DNA from: Larix kaempferi
Taxonomy: Eukaryota; Streptophyta; Pinopsida; Pinales; Pinaceae
Length of the DNA: 64,000 nt
Reading direction: 5' to 3'
NCBI GenBank assembly: GCA_027924585.1
Contig: BSBM01000440.1
Coordinates: 11,935,501-11,999,500, forward strand
Part shown: piece after piece, positions 12,301 through 22,589 of the stretch
Layout of the letters: every line of letters begins with the position of its first letter
How positions within the stretch are numbered: the first letter of the stretch is position 1
The notes under the pieces: generated by a model
The model's input: the letters and a program-made list of their open reading frames with translations, nothing else
What the model was told of the DNA's origin: nothing
The model's database searches: none
Made by a program: the position numbers and the translations under genes

Positions 12301-12777
12301 AATGGTGATGATGAAGAGAAGGAGGATCCTCTTGCCTATAAGCAGTATGGTTATCCAAAAGCATAGTCAAAGAAGTGGGGATCTTGCATGAGAGTTTTAG
12401 ATCCCAAAATTGGTGAAACTACATGCTTCTTGGCACTGCAGGATAATGAAGCCACATTTAGCATTTGCTTTGTTACTTTTCATGACAAAGAACATGGAAC
12501 TCTTGTGGACATTGGAACTGCAAAGGATTTAGAGTTTTGGGAAAAGAAGCATTGATCAGGAGGTTTTATTCATATCTATAGGTCTGTGGATGATGGCAAA
12601 GCCTTGGAACTTGTGCATAAAACAACGGTTGATGGAGTACCTCTTGGATTATGTAAATTCCAAGGCTGCCTATTAGTTGGAATTGGACAGGTGTTGAGAA
12701 TATATGACTTGGGCAAAAGGAAATCGCTGCAGAAATGTGAGCATAAGCTCTTTCCGAATACGATGAATACCATCTGT
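12301..12777 (+). pseudogene. splicing factor 3B subunit 3 (SF3B3/SAP130)-like pseudogene fragment
   Basis: One continuous frame of about 159 codons matches the pattern I know from plant SF3B3, the beta-propeller subunit of the U2 snRNP SF3b complex: EKEDPLAYKQYGYPKA, MRVLDPKIGETTC, ALQDNEATFSICFVTFHDKE, GGFIHIYRSVDDGKALEL, VPLGLCKFQG, IGQVLRIYDLGK and LFPNT in the expected order. Two in-frame stops break it, TAG at 12364-12366 and TGA at 12553-12555, and homology ends soon after 12777. No intron interrupts the matched part, which would fit a retrocopy, but plant SF3B3 genes may have few introns here. Identification is from memory of the family. Confidence 0.75.
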
Positions 12778-13022
12778 TGTAGGAATACCATGAATACTCA
12801 ACCATAACCTGGATGAGTTCTCCAAAACCAGTGATATCGTAATCATATTATAGGCGGGATTGGGATTAGGAAGGTGTTTTATAGGCATAACCCATTATGT
12901 ATTTGCTCACTATAATTTTATTTACAAGTGCATATATGTATGTGTATGACACAATGAATAGGACTACTTTTATACTCTTACCCTGGGATATTATTGTCTG
13001 TGCATGTTTGCATACACACACT

Positions 13023-13067
13023 GACAGAGACAGAGACAAAGACAGAGACAGAGACAGAGAAAGAGAC
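13023..13067. repeat. (GAGACA)n microsatellite
   Basis: About seven units of GAGACA with single-base variants. It produces an Arg-Asp repeat in one frame and a Leu-Ser repeat on the other strand; neither is a gene. Confidence 0.9.
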
Positions 13068-13383
13068 TTTTCTATTTCAAGTTGCAACACAAAATACTGA
13101 ATACAGGGAAAGTGTGTGTACCTCCATAGCTCTCTCCTGTTATGTAAAACTATAAATTTTTATTTTGAGGGAATCTTTCTAATTAGTTGAGCAAGAAGGT
13201 GAGTGAATATTTAGCTGCAATTGCATGGTCAAACAAAGTTTAATCTATTTATTTGGAAAGTATCAAATGCAAAAGGATAAACGGTAAATGTAGATCAGAC
13301 AGTGACTCATTATACTAAAAGCTTGCATTTTTTTGAAATTGTATGAAATGTTGAGAAACCTATTGTTTCAAGGATAAGAGATT

Positions 13384-13442
13384 ATTGACTAATATACAAT
13401 CAATGAGGGAAAGGATGATTGACTAATATACAATCAATGAGG
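13384..13442. repeat. 25-bp duplication, spacing 34 bp
   Basis: A 25-bp unit starting ATTGACTAATATACAATC occurs at 13384-13408 and again, without mismatch, at 13418-13442. Confidence 0.9.
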
Positions 13443-13459
13443 TACGAAGACATGAAAAA

Positions 13460-14109
13460 TTATGCTTTCTGTTGTGAAATGCCAGTTTGAGCTGTAGCAA
13501 TGTTGGATGCCATACTATCTGATATTATATCTTCCCAATTGAAGACTGTACCATGTGTGGCAACATGGTAGATCAATGGAACCCAACTGAGTTTATAGTT
13601 ATTTCCATTTGGTAGGCCGAAGATTCTGTTCAACATTAGGACTATGATTCGATAGGGGGTCTTTAAGTGTTGGCTGTCATATTCCCCGCTACCTTTTGGT
13701 CTTAGTTGCTTGTTTGGTACCATCATCTTCTTTGCAGATTGAAAATTATCTATATTGGCATGCCTTACCCAATCATCACTAAACATAACTTTGGAGGAAG
13801 GCAGCTTGTATGCGGCTGAAAGGTGTCCTGGTTGAAAGGAGGCGAGTCCTTCTCCATTGGCGTTTGAAATAATCCTGGTGGTTGTATCTACATGGGGCAG
13901 AATCCACCCAATCACCTTTGAGCAAGGAAAAAATTATAGCCGGGTTGCTGCCTTGTGAAGGGCATGCCTCTTGATGTTTTGGTAAACCCTTGATTCCTTG
14001 AGGTTTGCATTTGGTATTTTTCCATCTTTGATAGATGTGTACAGGTCACCCCATTTGAATTCTGGAGTGGCCCTTGTGATGGGTTTGGTGTCTTCAAACA
14101 TTGTTTCAA
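13460..14109 (-). pseudogene. decayed repeat-type ORF of unknown function
   Basis: On the minus strand a frame runs from about 13920 to 13460 (about 151 codons) with coherent protein-like composition: GWILPHVDTTTRIISNANGE, FQPGHLSAAYKL, DDWVRHANIDNF, KTPYRIIVLMLNRIFG, LSWVPLIYHVATHGTVFNWE. Upstream sequence in another frame (13912-14109) is probably its N-terminal part after a frameshift. It has the feel of a dispersed plant repeat-encoded protein, but I cannot name a family and infer no function. It lacks an obvious ATG and is probably a fragment. Confidence 0.45.
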
Positions 14110-14604
14110 TTGGTATAATTGGATTTGTTTCTATGTTAGGCTCAATCTACTTTCCCTTCTTCTTGTTGGCTTTTTTAATCATACCTGATGTGAAAACATA
14201 AAGGATGAGTAGTGAGGAACTTGACATGTGTATAAGGGATATAATATTGAAGATTGAGCAACTAAGAAGTGGTTAAACAACAATTGAAAGTTGATGTTGT
14301 TCGGAATAGGTATGGCATGCAAGGCAAGGCACATGGCCCTTGGCAGGTTCTATTAGTGTTATATAAATGTCTATGCTAGAATCTTCTTTACATAACATAG
14401 AAAAAGCAAGTTGAGAAGATTGAATGCCAAATACAATTTGGCCTACACTTAAGTGTTTGCATTGCTGAATTATAAACATGCATATGTTGATATAAGTTAT
14501 TATATATATTTAATTAGTCAATAATAGACGTTATTAATGTACAATAAAAGATGTATTATATTGTATGTATATGATACAAAGCAGAGTAATAATTTCTACA
14601 CGAG

Positions 14605-14667
14605 TATATATATATATATATAATCATAATCATAATCATAATCATAATCATAATCATAATCATAATC
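14605..14667. repeat. (TA)n followed by (AATCAT)n microsatellite
   Basis: An alternating TA tract of about 18 bp runs straight into about eight AATCAT units, ending in CGATGG. Confidence 0.95.
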
Positions 14668-15268
14668 GATGGATTAATGAAATATATTTTTAGAAACAAA
14701 TTGGTTGAAAAGAAAATATAGAATTAACAATGGACGTTAATCATCATCATATATTCTTACAAATTTATATTTCAAATAAAATAATTGTATTAATATATAT
14801 TAAATTTGATCATGATTCTATTGGTAATATTGAATGCCAATTTAATATAAAAGAATGTCATATGTTTTAAATATGAAAACTTTATTAATATATATTAAAT
14901 TTGATTATATCAATATTGAATGTGAATTTAATATAAAGATTTGGATGGTTTTGTTGGTTTCATATCGAAAAGAGTACTATTTTGATAAAAATTAAAAGTA
15001 ATTAATTTTAAAAATGACTAAATATATCTATCATTTTTAGATGAAAGAATACATCATAAATATCAAATTTATAAAGAAGGAAAACCGAGATATCATTTTT
15101 TATTTTGGACTTCAAAGTCCATTCTCAAGAGATCGCCATGCGCTGATGGGATGATAATATGGGAAAGTAGAAATACGCTAACCAGACTACTATTTAGTTT
15201 GCTCACATGAATTCATACTGGTTTTTAATTCAAAGGTCTCTAATGCCAGGCTAATTCTAATGAGTCAA

Positions 15269-16249
15269 TTATATTTGTTTGATGGTATTTTCGTCTTTGG
15301 TTGTTGAAATTCGAGGCTTTAGGGTTCCTTTGATGTGTTGCTCATAAAATCTGTTTAGAGCTAGGGTTAGTTTAATATTTACAATAAAATCATCGTACAA
15401 GTAGAGCTGGTTGCATAGTATCTGACAAATTCTTTTGGATCTTATCAACTTACTACCCCCTTTTTCATATGACATATCCACTGCATAACGAGCATACTCA
15501 ACTGCCATGGAAACTGAAGTTGGTTTCCACATCCGCACAACAACCCTTATCTTGTATTTAAGTCCATATACAAAACGCTCTACTTGATAATCATCCGCAT
15601 CTAGGTAAGGTACATATTTTACTAGTTCCATAAACCTAGCTTCATACTCCTCTACAGTCTTGTTTCCCTGTACTAAATCATAGAGTGCACATGCTTGTTC
15701 TTCCTTGTAATAATTTGGAAAGTACTTCGTGTGGAACCTCTCCTTGAACAATTCCCAAGAAAACGTAAGAGGAGTAAGGTGCAACTGTTTCTCCAGATCT
15801 GACCACCAATTTAGACCATCACCTTTAAGCTGAAAGATGTCCATTCTAGATTTGGAATTGGAAGTATACTCGTTCAATGAAAAGCATATTTTCATGCCTT
15901 CCAACCATGCTTCGACATTCTTACCGAGTCGTCCTCCTGAAAACTCAGGAACCTTTATCTTTTGTATTTCCCTCGAAATGTCCTGAAGCGGTTCCATTCT
16001 CGGTACCTGTGCCCTCTCAGAGTTCTCTCGACTCACTTAAGTGGTTTCCACTTCGACGACCCTTTCCGACTTCCTATTCATCGTGGTCATGATAGCCTCC
16101 AAATATCTCATTATGATCTCCATTTCTGGTGTTGAGGTTGACCGTGGCGGTGTCGGCGGCAGTGACGATGGTGGTGGCGACGGTGATGGTAGTCGACCTC
16201 GACCTCGAAATTTGCGTGTTGTTACCATGATTGATCCCGAAACATCCAA
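15269..16249 (-). pseudogene. Ty3/gypsy gag remnant
   Basis: The minus strand carries a gag-type frame of about 326 codons. It starts near 16249 (a second Met begins MVTTRKFRGRGR), passes a Ser/Pro-rich N-terminus, and contains the gag core: IKVPEFSGG, VEAWLEGMKICF, LKGDGLNWWSDLEKQL, WELFKERFHTKYFPNYY, LVQGNKTVEEYEARFMELVK, ERFVYGLKYKIR. A single in-frame TAA at 16037-16039 interrupts it. The CCHC knuckle and all of pol are missing, and I saw no paired LTRs, so this is an isolated remnant of a retrotransposon capsid gene. Confidence 0.85.
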
Positions 16250-16256
16250 ATAACAT

Positions 16257-17000
16257 TATATCATTAGTTCCTTAATCTCATAAATGCGAAAATAAAATTT
16301 AGTTATGCAACGCTTATACTTATGTGTAGGGATATCATGCGTCTCAAATTAACAAATCGCTACGATGGGCATAAAACTTGCATTGTCGTTTTCATTGAAC
16401 GATTTTTTCATGTGGTGAAATCAATTTATTAACGTTCAACTCTTCATGCTGGTCTCAGCAGTGTCTTGTTTTTGAGATTTCGCGTCTGTCTCGTCCCTTC
16501 GACAATGAGTTGAAGTCTCGGCAGAAAAGCAATTTGTGTCTTATTACTTAAAGTTATGGTTAAGCATTAATTAAGAAAATTATTTCATTTTTACACACTA
16601 ACTTTACTATTAAATGTAATATTCACGTCTAATACTTAATGTTACACAACCTTAAAATTTAAAATCCATTGAGCATCCATTAATCTATTTAGGTTTAATT
16701 TTTTTTTATTTTTTTTACTACAATTTAAAAATTAATTAATTTTTTTTTTAATAAAACACGGATATCAAATTTATATAATTTATAAGAATGATATATATTT
16801 ACCAACTGAGCTAATTTATATAGTTCCTCTCTATATATAATTCATTATGTTAAAGGAAAAAAATTAATAAGTAAGTAATAAATAAACTAAATAATAAAAA
16901 TATAATATAATAATCAAATTTGTAGTACATCCACATACTTATAACCTAACTCTAATTTCTTATAGAACTCTACTCCTTCGTACACCTGAAGTCCCAAAAG
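16257..17000. other. AT-rich spacer, nothing recognised
   Basis: No frame, repeat or element end supported. The part after 16560 is strongly A/T-biased. Confidence 0.6.
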
Positions 17001-17319
17001 GCCACGCGCCTCTCCACTCAGCTCACTGCCATGCAAAAGGGGAAGCACGCATGAAGGCCACGCGGCCTCTCTGTGCAGCCCACCATGCAGGAGAGAAAAT
17101 CCAAAAGAAAAAAATTGAACCCAAGGCTGTCCGCCATTTTCGCCCTTTTCATAAAAATTTTAGCTCTGCAACATTCAAAAAAAGGTGATGCGAGATAGCT
17201 AAAAAAAAAAACTTTTGTTATAGCGGGGGTGACCAGGAATCCATGGCCATCCCCTTCTTTCACTTTCATGCGCAGCTTTAGGGCTCTCCTGGCCTTGGCG
17301 ACCTGAATCACTGTAGCTC

Positions 17320-17519
17320 ATGAGGAAAGGGTTTGCAGAAACAGTCATGACAATTCTATGTTGGGTGTCCTTTGCATTAATCTTGTTTTCGTTGGTCAGT
17401 ATGTGTAAATCAGAAGTTGAAGATGAAGGAGGAGAAGCAGTTCTCACCCTCGGTGCTCAAAATTTCTCGGAGGCTCTTGCTAGCCATCCGTTCAATGTAG
17501 TCGAATTATGTGCCATATG
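17320..17519 (+). pseudogene. protein disulfide isomerase-like first exon fragment
   Basis: A frame from ATG at 17320 encodes a signal-peptide-like N-terminus (MTILCWVSFALILFSLV), then an acidic linker and AVLTLGAQNFSEALASHPF followed by NVVELCAIW. This parallels the start of a PDI thioredoxin domain (VLTL..NF.E....F.VVEFYAPW), just before the CGHC active site. A consensus donor GTATGT follows at 17520-17525. A pyrimidine-rich tract ending in CAG at 17837-17839 could be an acceptor, but splicing there gives an immediate stop (TG|A) and the sequence beyond does not look like PDI. FYAPW is degraded to LCAIW. I read it as a truncated host-gene fragment; a captured exon or a decayed duplicate are both possible. 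Confidence 0.5.
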
Positions 17520-17839
17520 GTATGTATTTCTATCACTCCGAATGGTTTCTTTTGGTGAAGTTGTGTTTTCATCATATTTTTCTCTCATACTCTCGCCGTA
17601 AAAAAAAAATCGATATGCACTGTAGTGGCCGGTGAACATGCCATCTGTACCCGGGTTCAATACACAAATTCACAATTTCGTATTAGATGAACAGCCACAG
17701 CGAGCGGAGGCGTTGCTAAATGTTGATTCTTTGTAATTTTACAGACAGATGGAGACTATTTTCTTTGGGATCGCATCTCTGTGCATTGAGTTACAGTTAA
17801 CGTTCATCTGAAGTTTTTATTTTATTTTTCTCTTTTCAG

Positions 17840-18550
17840 AGTCGAAATCAGAAAATGCTAAGAGACATGCTATGGACTTCGTTGATCATGGTCGTGGTGG
17901 TGGGAAATGAAGGCTTTAGTGAGACGACCGTGGAATTAGGGGTAAATGTAGGGTCTATAGGTCGAAGCTTTAGCCGTTTAAGGGCTTCGGGAGACCATTC
18001 TTTGATGAGGTACGAGAATCCGAGTTCAGATGTGAAAGATTTGCAAGAAAGTGCTCAACACAGTGTCCAGATGCAGTAGCAGCAAAGCGCACACCAGATC
18101 CAGATCGATGGTCCACATTGACACCCGCATTGCCAAAGAGCTCGAGAGATAAGTAATAAAGCCAGTGCGGAATACAAATCACCATCACACGTGATATGTC
18201 CGCATATGGAAAAGTGGTATTGCAAACCGCTTAAAGGGCAATGCGGAACCACCCTTTGCACGTGCGAAAAGACCATTTCCAAAAGTTATTTATTAGGTTA
18301 AATAATGCATTGTTTTTGTTATTTGCTCGATGGGATGTTAGAAAGCAAAGACTGCTTTTTTCAGTATAGCTGCGGGATTGCTGTCGCAGCCTAAAAACAT
18401 ATCGCTAGAAACTTGCTAGAATGTAGCGACGTGTTGCCAGGAACAGGTTGGGAGAAGCATAGCCTTCCACGTGGCATGATTCCATTAGCTTTATGAGTGA
18501 GGAATCTTGCTGATGTGGAAGTAATGCTTCTCCATGGTGAACGCCTATGG
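17840..18550 (+). other. sequence downstream of the PDI-like exon, no gene recognised
   Basis: Mixed-composition DNA with a 74-codon plus-strand frame (17855-18079) and overlapping minus-strand frames. None resembles the missing PDI exons or another family I know. Confidence 0.4.
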
Positions 18551-19140
18551 CATAATTAATAAATAATAAAAATAATATTATTAAATAATAATAATAATAA
18601 AAATAAAATAATGTTACCTTTCAATAAAAAAATATTATTAAATAAATATTTGTATCTAATAAGGAAATTTTAATATTTGTAATAAAAATAAATACTATAT
18701 AAAAATATTTTTTTTATTAATATTAATCTATCTTATTTACTAATATTAATTAAAATCATTATTTCGTAATAATAATTATTATAAAATTAATAAATAAGGC
18801 TAAACAATATTATTATTATTAAATCAAACATAGCATTCATCATAATTTAATTAATTAAATTGAATTGAATTAAATTATTGAATTAATTAATTTAACTTAA
18901 TTTAATTTAACTTAACTTAACTTAATTTAATTTAAATTCTTAATTTAATTTAAATTCTTAATTTAATTTAAATTTTTAATTTAATTTAAATTTTTAATTT
19001 AATTTAAATTTTTAATTTGTTTAATTTAATTTAATTTTTAATATGTTTTAATATTTTTATTTAATTAAATTTTTTTTTTTTAATTTAATGTATTTCTTTT
19101 ATTTTTATTTCCAAAGAACATTTTTATTAATTTTTTAATT
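18550..19140. repeat. AT-rich block with 18-bp tandem repeat (18924-19017)
   Basis: Between 18924 and 19017 about five copies of AATTTAATTTAAATTCTT (later copies end TTTTT) run in tandem. They are preceded by shorter TTAA/CTTAA iterations. The remainder is almost pure A/T. Confidence 0.85.
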
Positions 19141-19179
19141 TAGCTATTTCTTGGGTGGGGCCGGTTGTCCACTAGCAAT

Positions 19180-19401
19180 AACCACATTTTTAAATGTGGT
19201 TGATATTTGCTGATTGGGGAATATCAACCACTTTTAAATATGTGGTCATGATTGATATACGTCGATCGGCGAATATCAACCACATTTAAAAATGTGGTCG
19301 TTACTAGTCGTATAAATCGTATGTGCTAACCACTTTTAAATGTGTGGTCATGATTGATATACGTCGATTAACAAATATCAACCACATTTAAAAATGTGGT
19401 T
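19180..19401. repeat. array of five near-palindromic 22-mers, ~50-bp spacing
   Basis: Five hairpin-capable 22-mers (type AACCACATTTTTAAATGTGG plus TT) begin at 19180, 19226, 19278, 19328 and 19380. Spacers alternate between two kinds, one with ATGATTGATATACGTCGAT and one ending AATATCAACC, giving a ~100-bp composite period. Larger inverted pairs are also present, such as GTGGTTGATATT against AATATCAACCAC around 19196-19231. Confidence 0.85.
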
Positions 19402-19452
19402 GTTGTATGTGATGTGTAAAGACAGAAAGCTTGAAGACATTGCCAAATGCCT

Positions 19453-19544
19453 GACGTGGCTCAAATAACAACTATTTTGCGTCCATAGTATGTGGGGAAC
19501 GCTGGTGTCCATAGTATGTGGGGAACGCTGGTGTTAGTATAAAT
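19453..19544 (+). promoter_or_regulatory. promoter-like segment: GACGTGGC and TATAAAT
   Basis: GACGTGGC at 19453-19460 resembles an ACGT-core (G-box/ABRE-type) site, and TATAAAT at 19538-19544 resembles a TATA box. Between them a 26-bp unit is duplicated. No reading frame follows that I recognise, so this may be the U3 part of a decayed LTR or other element rather than a gene promoter. Confidence 0.25.
19481..19532. repeat. perfect 26-bp tandem duplication
   Basis: The 26-bp unit starting GTCCATAGTATGTGGGG occupies 19481-19506 and 19507-19532 with no mismatch. Confidence 0.95.
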
Positions 19545-20753
19545 GACTCTGGACTTAGTCAATCAAGTTTTGTCTTTATCTTGTTGTTGAAGGAACGTAG
19601 TGGTAGTGCATGCATCTTCGTGCATGTAAGCATCTGATGATTCCAGTCTCCACGAACGAGGCCGGTGTAATTAATATTAAAATTTTGTTTATAAACAATT
19701 TAGAACAATGGTAAATTTATAACACCATTTTAAAAATGATCCAGTGCGTTGTACATACTTGCAAACTAGTGAACTAATAATCCATAATTATCACTACCTT
19801 GTTTACTAAGATTCATTTAATCTCAATACAATCGCTTTGATATTGGATAGCTGGAGATGTCCATTTTGTCTCGCATTAGTAGAATTGTTCTATGACATAT
19901 GCATTTAATAATCTTCAAAACTTATTTTCTCCGCAATCTCATTGTTGTATTTTCTTGAATGGAGCTTTATTTATGTGTAAACTAAATTATTAATATAAAG
20001 GATACAAGTTAATGAGATAAATATCATTGTGTAAAATTTGATAACCTAATATCATTGTGTAAATTTGATAATATAATTCTGTAAAATTTGATAACCTGCT
20101 CCCTTTGTAAAGGAAAACGCCCCAGCTAAAAAATACCTAACCTCAATGGGCTCTGTAACGGAGTAAAATGTGGCCCAGATTTAGACAGAGAACAGGCAGT
20201 AAAAGAATGAAAAAAAACTCAGTCATCAAGCAGGCAGCTTGCGGCATGAAGGAGCAAGAACGACATAGTTGTATTGTGCATGTTGTAGTTCCGTGCATAT
20301 GGAGTATAACGATATAAAAATCTAATAGTCGGCTTAACCTAGCAACTGTTGGTACTCAGGCTCAAAAAATGGGCAAGCACGTCGAACTGCACAACGTAGG
20401 TGAGGGAATCACTACAAGTGATGTTCAACAGGGAGGAAAGTAGGAAGCGTGGATCACACAACAAAAAACACAGGATATACACAGAATTTTGTGAGGTGGA
20501 ATAAACTCTACCATTGTGAATTATGTGAAGACCAGGCAACCTGAGTAGCAGCCGTCTCAGCACCGTCTCACATGAAGATTGCCCTCAAGAACTTCCATGC
20601 CCGACGCGCACTCAAGGCAATACATAATTATTCCTCACTTTGCTGCACTGGAACCAGCTTCCCTTCGTCCTGTTGAAGATTGGCCTTTAATGTTTGGCAA
20701 ACATTCTCGTGTTTCATGTTCTTCAGATCATGGAGAACAATCTCGTGTTCTTC

Positions 20754-20896
20754 AGATGGCGAGCATATATCAGCGTTATTTCCATGCTCCATGCCTCCAT
20801 CGCCTGTATGAATTATATGAATTCAATAGATGGCGAGCATTGTATGAATTCAATAGATGGCGAGCATATATCAGCGTTATTTCCATGCTCCATGCC
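20754..20896. repeat. perfect 42-bp repeat at 101-bp spacing
   Basis: A 42-bp unit starting AGATGGCGAGCATATATCAG is at 20754-20795 and 20855-20896 without mismatch. A partial extra copy with TGTATGAATTCAATAGATGG lies between them. The 153-codon frame over this region (20579-21040) contains the duplicated words but no recognisable domain. Confidence 0.9.
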
Positions 20897-21178
20897 TGTA
20901 TGAATTGTATGAATTCAATAGAGAAGAAGAAAACTTATGAATTTGCAGAATGGAATTTTGGGAGGTCATGCTACATTGCGTGCTTCTTTTGTTCTGTAAC
21001 ACCAAAGGTGGAACTACCAGAAACTATGCATGCATCTTGAAGCTTCGTGCCACGCGATGACAAATGGTGAACATGTTGCATGACACGGGTAGGCACAGGC
21101 CAACATCACTAAAATGACACAGCCAACCGTAAATCGTATAATTAACAACGTGTCAGACTGCCTAGAAAAGAGGCCAAT

Positions 21179-21290
21179 CCAAACAGGTTAAGATTTTCTT
21201 CTTTGAAAAGAATTGGATTGAATTATTTTCCTTTCCAAACAGGTTAAGATTTTCTTCTTTGAAAAGAATTGGATTGAATTATTTTCCTTT
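21179..21290. repeat. perfect 56-bp tandem duplication
   Basis: Unit starting CCAAACAGGTTAAGATTTTC occupies 21179-21234 and 21235-21290 with no difference. A looser ~35-bp duplication (TAATGGTTA[G/A]GACACTC) follows at about 21305-21370. Confidence 0.95.
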
Positions 21291-22226
21291 GGTTCATTTC
21301 TAATAGTAATGGTTAGGACACTCTTAAGTGGAAGTGGGTAATGGTTAAGACACTCTTAAGCGGAAAGAAGAAAGAAGTGTGATCCTAATGGTTTGGAAAT
21401 TATACCAAATTAATAACCTAACCCAAAACTGATAAAACTGATTTCTAGTCTTAAGCGATCATGGTTTTCATCATTATTTCTTCATTTTAAGAACAGGTTG
21501 TAGGCATGAAGATACATTGAGTTCAACAATATTAAAATTCTTTTTAAATAGATAACATGTTCAGTTTAAGAAACTTGTACAAAGAACCCTAATTTAGATC
21601 TATTTTACAACTAGAAGACTATAAAATTCCCTTATTTTTGGCACAGATATAACTTACCAAGTATTGATTTCAATCAAACCTTCACCCAAATTTATATAGA
21701 CACTTTTGTAAAGAGTAAAGTAGGAATTTATGTAAGATTTCACAATCGTTTTTATGTATAACCTTTTTTTAGAATTTTTTATTAAATTTGTTATACATAT
21801 TTATGAAATTTTCTATATAAAATATTTATTAATTTTCTACATAAAATACTTATTTTTATATTTATTAAAATACTTCTTACTTAAAAAACTTGATCTATAA
21901 AGTATATGTTATGTGTATTCATAAATTGATCAAACTATTTATATCAATTTAATCAATATTTTGTCAATTTGACTTTATAAATGTTTTAAATTTTATTATA
22001 ATCTCTCATACTAAACACACGCATCCATCCATCTCTTTTAAAGACATTAACAAATAATATATTTCTTATGGCTTTAGACTATGTTCTAAATGGACGAATT
22101 ATAACATTAATTCAAACATAAAATTAATTTAAAATATTTAATAAATATGCACCCTTGGACTTTTGAGATCTTGTTAGTTTCCTTTAGATACTACTTAATA
22201 ATTTTGTCTTTGCATACCAAAAGAAC

Positions 22227-22338
22227 ATAATGTAAAAAGATTATGACACTATGACCAATATATATGTGCAATTATATTATGAATAATGTAAAAAGATTAT
22301 AACACTATGACCAATATATATGTGCAATTATATTATAT
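22227..22338. repeat. 56-bp tandem duplication
   Basis: Unit starting ATAATGTAAAAAGATTAT begins at 22227 and 22283, with one mismatch noted (GACACT against AACACT). Confidence 0.93.
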
Positions 22339-22485
22339 TAATAATATGAATGAAAAATATGTACATAGTATAAATAAAATATATTATGGATTCCTTTATT
22401 AATATGTTATAATAACATATCAATCTCATATTCATATTCCATATCACATCATAGGTCACTTGGATGAACTCGCACTCCCGACTCT

Positions 22486-22587
22486 CCCACTCTTATTTTG
22501 AACATTTCCATTAACTTTCTCCCACAATTGATGGACCCCACTCTTATTTTGAACATTTCCACTGACTTTCTCCCACAATTGATGGAC
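22486..22587. repeat. 51-bp tandem duplication
   Basis: Unit starting CCCACTCTTATTTTGAAC begins at 22486 and 22537 and differs at only a few positions (ATTAACTTT against ACTGACTTT). Confidence 0.93.
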
Positions 22588-22589
22588 CA

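Noticed and set aside
12866-13100. Frames encoding Arg-Asp or Leu-Ser dipeptide repeats.
   Set aside because: They are products of the (GAGACA)n microsatellite.
20579-21040. 153-codon plus-strand frame with internal repeats (YEFNRWRA twice).
   Set aside because: The internal repeats come from recent DNA duplications that do not respect a protein domain; no homology recognised.
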